Shown here: one piece after another, positions 48,008-56,630 of the stretch
Numbering within the stretch: position 1 is the stretch's first letter
How the letters are laid out: each line of letters begins with the position of its first letter
Source: Methylotenera mobilis 13
GTDB lineage: Bacteria; Pseudomonadota; Gammaproteobacteria; Burkholderiales; Methylophilaceae
Direction: 5' to 3'
NCBI RefSeq assembly: GCF_000384255.1
Contig: NZ_KB913035.1
Span: 657,362 to 721,361, forward strand
DNA: 64,000 nt
The notes under the pieces: model-generated
Databases searched by the model: none
Told to the model about the DNA's origin: nothing
What the model saw: only the letters and a program-made list of their open reading frames with translations
Translations under genes and position numbers: made by a program

Positions 48008-49303
48008 ATGAAACAAGTTAATTTTAGCTCAGGCGCTTATCGTCTAAGTATGGTGAGTAAAGCAAAGTCTGTAGTGTTGCCTTTATTTTTAATGGTAAGT
48101 TTAAGTGCTTGTGACTCTATCCCTTTTATAGATACAACTTCTGATTATAAAGGTGCAGGTCGTTCACGCCCCTTAGAAGTGCCTCCAGATTTAACTGCAA
48201 GTCCAGTAAGCGATGCTTATGCCGTTCCTGGAAGCGCAAGCTATTCAAGTTACAGCCAGGCGCAAGAAGGTCAAGAAGCCGGCGTTGAAAAAATATTGCA
48301 GTCGCCAGATGGTGTGCGTATGGAAAAGTCGGGTACGCAGCGCTGGTTGGTGGTGAATGCACCAGCAGAAAAAATATGGCCGGTTATTCGTGATTTCTGG
48401 ACAGAGATGGGCTTTGCTGTTCGTGTAGAAAACCCACAAATCGGCGTGATGGAAACCGAGTGGATTGATTCTGAGGCGATTAAAAAAGATGACAAGATTG
48501 GTACACTCGATAAGTTTGATAAATGGTTAGATAAACTATCAGGCTTCGCAGATAAGAAAAAATTCCGTACCCGATTAGAGCATGGTGGCAATACAGGTAC
48601 GACAGAGATTTTTATGACGCATCGTTCAGTAGTTGGTGCGCCTGACGATGGAAAAAATCGTATCAGAACACAGTTAGGTGAGATTGAAACAGGCTACAAA
48701 GCAGAAGCAGCGAGTAACCCTAGAGGTGATGCATTTGATGCGGAGTTGGACGCTGAACTATTACGTCGCTTAATGGTGAAGCTAGGCGTGGAAGAGCAAA
48801 AATCCCAAACGATTCTAGCTGATGCCGCAACGATTAAACACGCGGAAGTGGTTAAAGAGTCTGATGGTAGCGCAAGACTATTGCTCACTGATCAGTTTGA
48901 TCGTGCATGGCGTCGCGTAGGCTTGGCATTGGATCGCGTTGGTTTCGTGATTGAGGATAGAGATCGCTCAAATGGTCTGTTCTTTGTTCGATATGCAGAT
49001 GTTGATATCGATGATACCCCTAAGAAACAGAAGGGTTTATTTGAAACGCTTAAATTCTGGGGTGACGATGATTCCAAAGAGCCAGAGTCAGCTGCTAAAA
49101 AAGAAGATAAGAGCATTGTTGATAGCTTGAAGTTCTGGGGTAGCGATGATAAGCAGAAAACCAATCCAGATCGTCAATATCGTATTAAAGTGAGCGATGG
49201 TGAGTCTGGTGCTGTGGTGACGGTTGTCGACAAAGATGGTGCGCGCGTCCGAACGACAACAGCAAATAGAATTATCGCCTTGATGTACGAGCAATTGCGA
49301 TAA
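48008..49303 (+). CDS. bamC: outer membrane assembly lipoprotein BamC
   Basis: A 431-aa lipoprotein of the BAM complex that inserts beta-barrel proteins. Signal and lipobox: VVLPLFLMVSLSAC, with lipidated Cys at about residue 35. The unstructured N-terminal stretch after it contains YKGAGRSRPLEVPPDLT, the conserved BamC region that binds BamD. Two helix-grip domains follow (VNAPAEKIWPVIRDFW, and DQFDRAWRRVGLALDRVGF). An insertion with a duplicated LKFWGDD/LKFWGSD segment (around residues 343-382) is longer than in E. coli BamC (344 aa). GAGG precedes the ATG. Confidence 0.93.
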   Translation: MKQVNFSSGAYRLSMVSKAKSVVLPLFLMVSLSACDSIPFIDTTSDYKGAGRSRPLEVPPDLTASPVSDAYAVPGSASYSSYSQAQEGQEAGVEKILQSPDGVRMEKSGTQRWLVVNAPAEKIWPVIRDFWTEMGFAVRVENPQIGVMETEWIDSEAIKKDDKIGTLDKFDKWLDKLSGFADKKKFRTRLEHGGNTGTTEIFMTHRSVVGAPDDGKNRIRTQLGEIETGYKAEAASNPRGDAFDAELDAELLRRLMVKLGVEEQKSQTILADAATIKHAEVVKESDGSARLLLTDQFDRAWRRVGLALDRVGFVIEDRDRSNGLFFVRYADVDIDDTPKKQKGLFETLKFWGDDDSKEPESAAKKEDKSIVDSLKFWGSDDKQKTNPDRQYRIKVSDGESGAVVTVVDKDGARVRTTTANRIIALMYEQLR

Positions 49304-49311
49304 GTAAGAAT

Positions 49312-49336
49312 AGGCGGCTTAGGCCGCCTTTCTGCT
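49312..49336 (+). terminator. terminator after bamC
   Basis: AGGCGGC, loop TTAG, GCCGCCT then TTCT: perfect 7-bp GC-rich stem 9 bp after the stop. Confidence 0.8.
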
Positions 49337-49460
49337 AAATAGGTACAAGGAAAGTTGTGATTGTGCAATTCTGTGCTTATCCCTCACTTTTCTGTATTTT
49401 GTTGTTCTTGGGCATTCATTAGATTAATGCATGCCCGAGTTTATTTAAGAAAGTCTAAAA

Positions 49461-50234
49461 ATGCGTTTTGCTTCGCTCGGTAGTGGTAGCGCTGGCAACG
49501 CGCTAATCGTTGAAGTGAACGATACGCGGCTAATGCTGGATTGTGGATTTAGCATTAAAGAAGCAACGAGCCGCCTAGCGCGCTTGAATTTATGCCCCGA
49601 GGGTCTTACAGGTATTGTGCTGACACATGAGCATGATGACCACGCAGGTGGCGCATTCAAGTTTGCTGCAAAACATAATCTCCCCGTTTGGCTAACCTAT
49701 GGCACGCTCAAGATGGCTGAGCGTTATTTTCCTAATCAACATAACCTGCAACTTCATGTGATTGATAGTCATACTGCGTTTGGTGTGGCGGATGTTGAGG
49801 TGCAACCATACCCGGTACCGCACGACGCGCGTGAGCCTGTGCAATTCGTATTTGGTGATGGTCATCATCGCCTAGGTGTATTAACCGACGTAGGGCGTAC
49901 AACTTTGCATATTGAGCAGCAACTTAGTGCTTGTGATGCGCTGGTACTAGAATGCAATCATGATGGCACTATGTTGCGTAACGGGCCTTATGCCGCCTCT
50001 TTAAAGAGGCGTGTAGGAGGTGAGTGGGGGCATTTGGAGAATGCTGCTGCTGCAGAGTTACTCGCTAAGTTAGATCGATCTAAATTACAACACCTGATAG
50101 CAGCGCATTTAAGTGCAAAAAATAATACGCCATTCTTGGCTAAGTCTGCTTTGGCTAACGTTTCAGGGTGTGAACTGGATTGGATTGGTGTGGCAGATCA
50201 GATGCTGGGGTTTGATTGGCGCCAAATTAGTTAG
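49461..50234 (+). CDS. MBL-fold metallohydrolase (YycJ/WalJ-like)
   Basis: A 257-aa metallo-beta-lactamase-fold protein. The metal site is LTHEHDDHAGGAF (HxHxDH) with LGVLTDVGRTT and ALVLECNHD later. The N-terminal FASLGSGSAGNALIVEVN is typical of the YycJ/WalJ group of predicted hydrolases, some acting on nucleic acids. It is a single gene between two terminators, downstream of dapA-bamC, a common betaproteobacterial order. Substrate unknown. Confidence 0.88.
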   Translation: MRFASLGSGSAGNALIVEVNDTRLMLDCGFSIKEATSRLARLNLCPEGLTGIVLTHEHDDHAGGAFKFAAKHNLPVWLTYGTLKMAERYFPNQHNLQLHVIDSHTAFGVADVEVQPYPVPHDAREPVQFVFGDGHHRLGVLTDVGRTTLHIEQQLSACDALVLECNHDGTMLRNGPYAASLKRRVGGEWGHLENAAAAELLAKLDRSKLQHLIAAHLSAKNNTPFLAKSALANVSGCELDWIGVADQMLGFDWRQIS

Positions 50235-50300
50235 GTTTTATTAAAGCGTTTGCAGTCTGGCGTTGACGCTGCTCTTGAAATTCTATCGATAACAGGCAAA

Positions 50301-50328
50301 AAAAAGCCGACTTGCGTCGGCCATTTTT
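50301..50328. terminator. bidirectional terminator
   Basis: AAAAAGCCGAC, loop TTGC, GTCGGC, then CATTTTT. It separates the convergent MBL-fold gene (+) and the lipoprotein gene (-). Confidence 0.85.
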
Positions 50329-50353
50329 AATACTTTATTGAGTTAACAATAAA

Positions 50354-50575
50354 TTATTGTGCAGCAGCAGGAGCAGCTTCAGCAGCTGGTGCTTCAGCAG
50401 GTGCAGCTTCAGCAGCAGGAGCAGCTTCAACTGGAGCAGCTTCAGCAGCTGGTGCAGCTTCAGCAGGAGCTTCAACAGCTGGTGCTTCAACAGCAGGAGC
50501 TTCTTCAGCAGCTTTTTCACCACAAGCAGTAACAGCAAGAGCTAACAATGCAGCTAATAAAATAGAACGTGTCAT
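50354..50575 (-). CDS. Ala/Glu/Pro-rich small lipoprotein
   Basis: A 73-aa protein. The signal peptide ends in a lipobox, ALLALAVTAC, so it is a probable lipoprotein with the Cys at residue 18. After GEKAAEE the mature part consists only of Ala, Pro, Glu and Val in repeats like EAAPAAEAAP, likely an extended, acidic polymer-like tail. Shine-Dalgarno AAGGAA lies before the ATG. The DNA is a trinucleotide-rich tract of near repeats, so length may vary by slippage. Similar short lipoproteins occur in Methylophilaceae; no function is known. Confidence 0.75.
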   Translation of the reverse strand: MTRSILLAALLALAVTACGEKAAEEAPAVEAPAVEAPAEAAPAAEAAPVEAAPAAEAAPAEAPAAEAAPAAAQ

Positions 50576-50761
50576 TTTAAATTTCCTTAAGAGTTTAACT
50601 GGTTAAAAAACTGTTTTCGATACTACTCAAAAATTGACTAATTAGCTATATCGAGTGGCGCAAATTCTAGCAGGAATTAAAAAAAAAAACACTACATTTC
50701 AAAGATTAACCTTAAATATAGTAAAAAAGTTCCTGCTTTTGTTAATGTTTATAAAAAATGC

Positions 50762-51589
50762 TTATTCAACACGAATAAAAATTTGATTATTTTCGTATGA
50801 GCGTCCATTTGTACTGCTTAATATTGTTCGGCTTATTTCATCCTTTTCTTGCATGATGCCGCCTATGTTGACCCATTCATTACGTTCCACCGTCACAGTG
50901 GATGTTAGCTGCTCGAACTCTAATATTCCATACTGTTTAAGTTTCGAAAAGGTAGGTGTAATATCAAGCTCGACTTGTCTACCAATACTGCGTGCTCGTA
51001 CTGTGAATCCTGTGCCTATCTCTATAAACTCAGTATTGGTTTGCTTAACCGCATAACGTTGAGTAAGTAACACCCATTCGCTCGTATATGGCACAGACTC
51101 ACCAATGCTGATATAGGCAGGTGCGCCATCTGCGACTTGAATAAACTGTTCACTACTCTGTTGTGATCGGGTTTGATTGTTTGCTAAGTTTATATTAACG
51201 CCATCTCTTCCATGCCTGGAATCATTACCCGTTACTATTGTTGCGTTACCGATGCGGGTGCGTCCTTTGACAGAAGTATTGTTAGAGGTCTCTATCATAT
51301 TATTTTGACGCTTAACTCTAATTTTAAAATTCTCACGCACGCTGTCGAGTATCGCGATTGCTTGTTCAACATCTGCCATTGTTTTGCTATCAGTACGGAC
51401 GATGAGTTGGTTTTGTATGGCAGAAGTCGTGCCATTGTTCCCTACAATAGCTTGAATGTTGGGTAGGATCGCTTCAGCGAAGCGATGGTGTAGCTCGAAT
51501 ATTTTGAACTCTGATGCTGCGTAACTCATGAGTGAAATACAGAGCAAAATCAGCGTGAAAACATGTTTGAGGGTAAATTTCGATATCAT
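50762..51589 (-). CDS. orphan secretin-like periplasmic protein
   Basis: A 275-aa protein with a signal peptide (HVFTLILLCISLMSYAA). Residues 30-85 resemble a secretin N-domain (FKIFELHHRFAEAILPNIQ, then QNQLIVRTDSKTMADVEQAI and ILDSVRE). The C-terminal part (about 150-275) resembles part of the secretin core (VELDITPTFSKL, ILEFEQLTSTVTVERNEWVNIGG). The centre is Asn/Ser/Arg-rich. It is too short for a full pore, and no secretion or pilus genes are nearby, so it is an orphan. AT-rich composition differs from its neighbours. Confidence 0.6.
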   Translation of the reverse strand: MISKFTLKHVFTLILLCISLMSYAASEFKIFELHHRFAEAILPNIQAIVGNNGTTSAIQNQLIVRTDSKTMADVEQAIAILDSVRENFKIRVKRQNNMIETSNNTSVKGRTRIGNATIVTGNDSRHGRDGVNINLANNQTRSQQSSEQFIQVADGAPAYISIGESVPYTSEWVLLTQRYAVKQTNTEFIEIGTGFTVRARSIGRQVELDITPTFSKLKQYGILEFEQLTSTVTVERNEWVNIGGIMQEKDEISRTILSSTNGRSYENNQIFIRVE

Positions 51590-51613
51590 GATGGATGTCC
51601 TTGCGAAATTACT

Positions 51614-52111
51614 TCATAAACCTAATGGTGTAATACTCACGACGTCTTCAATCGCTTCTTTTAACTCATCGAATCTTGTTTTTAAAGCTTTAACCGTGGT
51701 CACATCATCATAAGCGTATTTAAAGCGTGCTTGATCAATATGTATGCGCTTAATGTAGTGTTTGCCATCAGCTAAAATAAAGCAGTCTTTAGCATGTTTT
51801 GCAGACTGATTCGTTACATGCACAGTCATTTTGTGACCAAAGGTTTTAAGTAGGCTAAGAATTCGCGGGCATTTATGATGTAGGTGAGTAGTATCTTGTA
51901 AAATAATTGATAAATGACTTGCGATATGTTGACTTAAGAATTGTTGCAATAATTCATAGGTGGCGATGCTAGAAAAGTCACCGTGCGCTAAGTTTTGGTC
52001 AAAAATTAATAACTCATGCTCAGCGCTTTGTATCATGAGTCTAATCGCTTCATTATACAAATGCTCCCCGATGATGATTTGATTAGGCGTCAGTGTTTGA
52101 TTCTCGTCCAT
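51614..52111 (-). CDS. DUF7931-like protein, PLD-type fold suspected
   Basis: A 165-aa protein without signal or membrane segment. The sequence GEHLYNEAIRLMIQSAEHELLIFDQNL, a later HVTNQSAKHAKDCFILADG and RFKYAYDDVTTVKALKTRFDEL fit a conserved betaproteobacterial family annotated DUF7931, which resembles degenerate phospholipase-D-like proteins (no HKD motif is visible). It starts 16 bp after the RoxA-like gene, so the two may be one operon. Confidence 0.6.
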   Translation of the reverse strand: MDENQTLTPNQIIIGEHLYNEAIRLMIQSAEHELLIFDQNLAHGDFSSIATYELLQQFLSQHIASHLSIILQDTTHLHHKCPRILSLLKTFGHKMTVHVTNQSAKHAKDCFILADGKHYIKRIHIDQARFKYAYDDVTTVKALKTRFDELKEAIEDVVSITPLGL

Positions 52112-52127
52112 GGCTCAGTAGTAGGCG

Positions 52128-53321
52128 TTATGTTTTATTAAAGTAAAGGTAACCCGCGATATACCAATCATGCAATTGTGCAATGAGTGATGACTCAATC
52201 TCACCAAATTGCGCAATATCTTCTACAGCTATTTTTCGGTAATCAGCTAATGTTTTTAGTAATGGCGTCCATTTGGCCGAAACGCTCATAGATTCGCCAT
52301 TCAAATAAAAACAATGGTCAGTAAATAGCATTTGGCTTTTTAAGTCTAAGCTAATGCCGTAGCGCATCAGGTTTTCATTAAACTTTGGTAAAGACATTTT
52401 TTTATTAGGATTAAAAATAACATCTGCTTTGGGTTCTGATAAATAGGTTCCTAAAAAGGCTGCGACTTCTTGCTCTGACCATTGAATGGTTTTTAATATA
52501 TTAGTCACCTTGCTAATCATGCTGCTGCTGATTTCAGCAGGGTGCGCTTGTAGGGTCAGGTCAGCATCCAGATAAATACCAGGTAAAGCATTGCCTTCTT
52601 TATTGAGTGTGTCTTGCATAAAGCCAAGAAACTCTGTGGCTAGTTCTTGCACTTTAGGGGCACGAAAGCCAATGGAATAGGTCATGCAGTCTGTATTACC
52701 ATCAGATACGGCAATTCCCCAGTGCGCTAGGTGCGGAGGTAGGTAAAGTAGGTCGCCCGCTTCAACTAGCCATTCTTGCGCTGTGTCAAAGTTTTTTAAA
52801 ATGCGTAGCGGTGCACCTTCTACTAAACTTAAATCGGTTTGCTCACTAATACGCCACAACCTTTTACCTTGACCCTGTAACAAAAAGACATCGTAACTAT
52901 CAAAGTGTGGGCCTACCCCACCGCCATCTGGCGCGTAACTCACCATGAGGTCATCTAGTCGCGCATGTGGAATAAAGTTGAACTGCCCTAGCAGTTCAGC
53001 ACCTTCAGGTAAGTGATGGTTCACACTCTGTACTAGCAATGTCCAGCGGTGCTTTGGGTCTGGCTTTTCAGGTAAGTTTGCAAAGTCATCTTCATCAAAA
53101 GGACCATGTGTTGCGTGCCATTTTCCTTTGATTTCTTCCACGATGCGTGATTGTACTTCTTCTTCGCATGCTAATCCCGCGAGCTCTTCCGGGCTTAATA
53201 GACCTTTAAAGTTTGGAATTGCATTTTTAATCAGTAAAGGTTTTTTATGCCAGTAGTGCGTTAAAAACTCAGTCGCTGTGATGCCGCCGAGTATTTGTAG
53301 GGGTAAGTTGTGATTGTTCAT
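52128..53321 (-). CDS. cupin/JmjC ribosomal protein L16 arginine hydroxylase (YcfD/RoxA-like)
   Basis: A 397-aa Fe(II)/2-oxoglutarate oxygenase. The iron-binding HxD is in GVGPHFDSYDVFLLQGQGKR, and the distal His lies in YLPPHLAHWGIA. The N-terminal TEFLTHYWHKKPLLIKNA is the family opening. E. coli YcfD (373 aa) hydroxylates Arg81 of ribosomal protein L16; the same target is likely. C-terminal winged-helix-like dimerisation segments follow residue 250. Confidence 0.9.
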   Translation of the reverse strand: MNNHNLPLQILGGITATEFLTHYWHKKPLLIKNAIPNFKGLLSPEELAGLACEEEVQSRIVEEIKGKWHATHGPFDEDDFANLPEKPDPKHRWTLLVQSVNHHLPEGAELLGQFNFIPHARLDDLMVSYAPDGGGVGPHFDSYDVFLLQGQGKRLWRISEQTDLSLVEGAPLRILKNFDTAQEWLVEAGDLLYLPPHLAHWGIAVSDGNTDCMTYSIGFRAPKVQELATEFLGFMQDTLNKEGNALPGIYLDADLTLQAHPAEISSSMISKVTNILKTIQWSEQEVAAFLGTYLSEPKADVIFNPNKKMSLPKFNENLMRYGISLDLKSQMLFTDHCFYLNGESMSVSAKWTPLLKTLADYRKIAVEDIAQFGEIESSLIAQLHDWYIAGYLYFNKT

Positions 53322-53469
53322 GTGCGGTTTTAATTAATAACTCAGTCGATAATTATGCCATTGCATTACTATACAGGTGAGTATATATTAGTAAAAAAAT
53401 GTAAAAATAAACCAATCTGTTGCAATCTAGTATCTCGAATCATCGCTATATTATTTTTAAGGATTATTA

Positions 53470-55605
53470 ATGATGAACGCTCCTGCTGACTCTTCTGTTC
53501 AAACATTTCATGGTGGATGCCCGCATGATTGCCCAGACACCTGCTCAATGGTGTACACGGTTAAAGATAAAAAGCTAATTTCAGTGACTGGTAATAAATC
53601 TCATCCGATGACGCGCGGTGGGTTGTGTGTGAAATTAAAAGATTATGAAAAGCGTCACTACCACCCAGACCGTTTACTTTATCCGCTAAAGCGGTCTGGC
53701 CCAAAAGGCAGCAAGCAATTTAAGCGTATCACGTGGGATGAGGCGCTAGATGAGATTACGAGCAAGTGGAAAGCGATTATAGATACGGATGGTCCGCATG
53801 CCATTATGCCAAATAGTTATTTAGGTAACCAAGGGTTAGTGCATGGGCTAAATGGCGGCGATGCATTTTTTAACCGCATGGGTGCAACGGTGTGTGAGCG
53901 TACGTTCTGTGGTGAAGGTTCTTGTACAGCTTGGTTGCTAACGGTAGGGCCTACAGCAGGGGTTGACCCAGAAAGTTTCGCACACGCTAAGTACATTGTG
54001 ATATGGGCGTGCAACTCAGTGAGTACTAACTTACACCACTGGCACATCATTCATGAGGCACAAAAGCGAGGTGCTAAAGTTGTGGTAGTGGATTCTTACG
54101 CATCTAAAACTGCCAAAGAAGCCGATTGGCACGTTGCACCTAAACCAGGTACGGATGGTGCGTTAGCCATGGCCATGATGAATGTGATTATTAGTGAGGG
54201 TTTAGTCGACCAAGATTATGTTGATCAGTACACTGTAGGCTACAAAGAGTTGGCTGAGCGTGCTAAAACTAGAACGCCAGAGTGGGCGGCGGAAATTACA
54301 GGCATTTCAGCGGACGATATTCGAAAATTTGCACGCGAATACGCGACAACACCGCCAGCAGCAATCCGTCTAGGCGTTGCGCTAGAACGAAGTTACGGTG
54401 GTAGCCAAGCGATTCGTGCTGTGACAAGTTTGCCTGCGCTTATTGGTGCATGGCGTCATGTCGGTGGCGGAGCATTACAGTTTCCAGTATGGGAGCATCC
54501 TTATAAATTTGACGTGATCTCACGCCCAGATTTAATTCCTGAAGGAACGCCCGTGGTGAATAACCTGCAACTAGGACGCGCACTCACAGGTGAGTTAGAC
54601 CTTAAAACACCGATTAAATCAATGATGGTATGGAATACTAATCCGCTTACACAAGCGCCTGAGACCGACAAAATAGTCAAAGGTCTTGAGCGTGAAGACC
54701 TGTTCTTAGTCGTCGCTGAGCATTTTATGTCTGACACCGCCGCGTATGCAGATATTCTACTGCCAGCTGCAATGGGAGCGGAGATGGAAGACATGGTGCT
54801 CTCATGGGGGCATCTGTACCTGACCTACAATGAAAAATGTATAGACCCACCAGGTGAGGCGATTCCGAATAACGAGATTTTTAGACAGCTAGCCAAACGA
54901 ATGGGCTACACCGATGATAATTTCCAGTGGAATGATACCCAGTGCTTAGAGAATTATGTGGATTGGAACTCACCTACCTGTGATGGTATCGATTTAGATT
55001 ATTTACGCCAGCATGGTTTTGCCCGATTAAAAGCTTTTGGTGATAAAGATACACGCGCACGTCATGCCAAAGGTGAGTTTCCTACCCCTACAGGCAAATG
55101 CCACTTCTTGGTGGAGGGGGCAAAAAACTTTGTCGCAGGACCTTTCCGCCAAATGTATGATGGTTTTCAACCGGGTGAAGATTTAGATAGCTTGCCAGAT
55201 TACGTACCATCTCGTGAAACGCCAGCAACGAATCCTGAGCTCGCAGCTAAATACCCTTTGAATATTATTTCACCGAAGAGCCATGGATTTTTAAACTCAT
55301 GCTATGCCAATGTGACAGAAAAAATTAAGGGTCAGGGCGAGCAGTTTGTGATGATTAATCAGCTAGATGCTGCCGCACGTAAGATTAAAGAAGGCGACGT
55401 AGTGAAGGTGTTTAATGACCGTGGTGCGTTTGAGGGACTGGCGAGAATATCTGATGATGTGAATGCAGGGATTGTGGTGGCTACACTTGGTTATTGGCGG
55501 CAGTTGAATAATGGGACGGTGAATTGTATTAGTTCGGCAGAGTTTGGGGATATGGGCCACTCGACTACGTTTAGTGATAATTTGGTGGAAGTGGTGTTGG
55601 CCTAG
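53470..55605 (+). CDS. molybdopterin-dependent oxidoreductase (DMSO reductase family)
   Basis: A 711-aa enzyme with an N-terminal 4Fe-4S motif GGCPHDCPDTCSM, C-x3-C-x3-C, with the fourth Cys in GGLCVKLKDYE. It has the Molybdopterin domain (LIGAWRHVGGGALQFP, MMVWNTNPLTQAPE, ADILLPAAMGAEMEDMV) and a C-terminal dinucleotide-binding domain (FVMINQLDAAARKIKEGDVV). There is no Tat signal, so it is cytoplasmic. Substrate unknown; the group is broadly annotated as formate dehydrogenase or polysulphide/thiosulphate reductase-like. AAGGATTATTA precedes the ATG. Confidence 0.85.
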   Translation: MMNAPADSSVQTFHGGCPHDCPDTCSMVYTVKDKKLISVTGNKSHPMTRGGLCVKLKDYEKRHYHPDRLLYPLKRSGPKGSKQFKRITWDEALDEITSKWKAIIDTDGPHAIMPNSYLGNQGLVHGLNGGDAFFNRMGATVCERTFCGEGSCTAWLLTVGPTAGVDPESFAHAKYIVIWACNSVSTNLHHWHIIHEAQKRGAKVVVVDSYASKTAKEADWHVAPKPGTDGALAMAMMNVIISEGLVDQDYVDQYTVGYKELAERAKTRTPEWAAEITGISADDIRKFAREYATTPPAAIRLGVALERSYGGSQAIRAVTSLPALIGAWRHVGGGALQFPVWEHPYKFDVISRPDLIPEGTPVVNNLQLGRALTGELDLKTPIKSMMVWNTNPLTQAPETDKIVKGLEREDLFLVVAEHFMSDTAAYADILLPAAMGAEMEDMVLSWGHLYLTYNEKCIDPPGEAIPNNEIFRQLAKRMGYTDDNFQWNDTQCLENYVDWNSPTCDGIDLDYLRQHGFARLKAFGDKDTRARHAKGEFPTPTGKCHFLVEGAKNFVAGPFRQMYDGFQPGEDLDSLPDYVPSRETPATNPELAAKYPLNIISPKSHGFLNSCYANVTEKIKGQGEQFVMINQLDAAARKIKEGDVVKVFNDRGAFEGLARISDDVNAGIVVATLGYWRQLNNGTVNCISSAEFGDMGHSTTFSDNLVEVVLA

Positions 55606-55630
55606 TCGGTTTTGATTTTAAGTAGCTACA

Positions 55631-55667
55631 AGCAATACAATAGCTATAAAGAGGCTGTTGTATTGCT
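55631..55667. repeat. 10-bp inverted repeat after the molybdopterin gene
   Basis: AGCAATACAA (55631-55640) and TTGTATTGCT (55658-55667) are perfect complements with a 17-nt spacer. It overlaps the end of the minus-strand HEPN-type gene and may act as a terminator for the plus-strand gene. Confidence 0.5.
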
Positions 55668-56537
55668 ACCTGAAGAGTAAATTAAATAGTTGCCATGGTA
55701 ATGAAGTAATCTAAGAACATATTCACGGATGATATCGTGAATTTTCGCATACATGACAAACTGAGCGTCTGCTGATTTATCCGAAACGCCAGAGTGAATT
55801 ATATCGTTTCTTAATTTAATAATTTCTTCTAAGTTATTTTCCATACCAATATCTTGAAACATCATGTGTAACAATTCCTTAAAACTATATGTTTCCACCT
55901 TCTTACCTGGCTTTAGTGGTTTTATAAATCTACCGCCTACGTAATCTATCGACTTACACCGAGCGAATGTTGCCTTTAAATTTTCTAGGATTGTAAAGGC
56001 AATTATTAGTCTTAATTCCGTAGGCTGGTTGCAACGCTCTGCTTGGGTCAAGTAGTCAAAAACTACGTTTAGGTTTCTTGTTTTCTCAAGAGTTACATAA
56101 CTTGGGTAAGTTTGCTCAATGAAGAATTTAATAGTTTCTCCATCTTTAATTTCTATCGAAGTTCTGAAATATTCAGCAGTTCCAATCGCTGCATTTCTAG
56201 CGCCACAATTTGAGCCATCTGGGTAATCATGTCCATAACGCACTACTCGCGAAATGCCTGCAAATGATAATAACCAACAAATTCTATCTAGCTCTTCAAG
56301 CGTTGTATTTACCTCATTGGCAGAAACATCTTTTACTAGTACTTCTGAGGTCTCTGCAAAAGTGCCTATAAATTTATTTTGCTGGTTTTTAACGATATAG
56401 TCATGTTGAGTAAATATGAAAGTTTTTTCTGCACATTTGAATTCGACAATGTTTCGTGACCAAGAGGTGTCGAAATGGTGTGTAATGGTATGTCCAGCCA
56501 TAAGGCAATTTGCAACATATGCGCGTAAATCAGCCAT
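55644..56537 (-). CDS. HEPN-domain-like protein of unknown function
   Basis: A 297-aa soluble protein. The C-terminal part holds a HEPN-type motif R-x4-H in LRNDIIHSG (Arg243 to His248), then IHDIIREYVLRLLHYHGNYLI. HEPN domains are often RNases in defence or toxin systems; catalysis is not shown. The N-terminal 140 residues are not recognised. I chose the ATG at 56537; upstream extension would need a TTG at 56597. It has no partner antitoxin or operon, is AT-rich relative to neighbours, and lies between an inverted repeat and a nested-palindrome element, suggesting an accessory acquisition. Confidence 0.6.
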   Translation of the reverse strand: MADLRAYVANCLMAGHTITHHFDTSWSRNIVEFKCAEKTFIFTQHDYIVKNQQNKFIGTFAETSEVLVKDVSANEVNTTLEELDRICWLLSFAGISRVVRYGHDYPDGSNCGARNAAIGTAEYFRTSIEIKDGETIKFFIEQTYPSYVTLEKTRNLNVVFDYLTQAERCNQPTELRLIIAFTILENLKATFARCKSIDYVGGRFIKPLKPGKKVETYSFKELLHMMFQDIGMENNLEEIIKLRNDIIHSGVSDKSADAQFVMYAKIHDIIREYVLRLLHYHGNYLIYSSGSNTTASL

Positions 56538-56630
56538 ATTAAAAACCAAAATATTTAAGTAGTTAGTGTATCTTATTTTAATTGTTATAGTTGCCAATGA
56601 TGAGTGCTGTCGCTCTCGCGCGACTAGCGA

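Noticed and set aside
50335-50538. A Leu/Lys-rich 67-codon frame and a Ser/Phe-rich plus-strand frame over the lipoprotein gene
   Set aside because: Both are alternate-frame readings of the GCAGCAGGAGC-like repeat DNA; the frame with signal peptide and lipobox is the real one.
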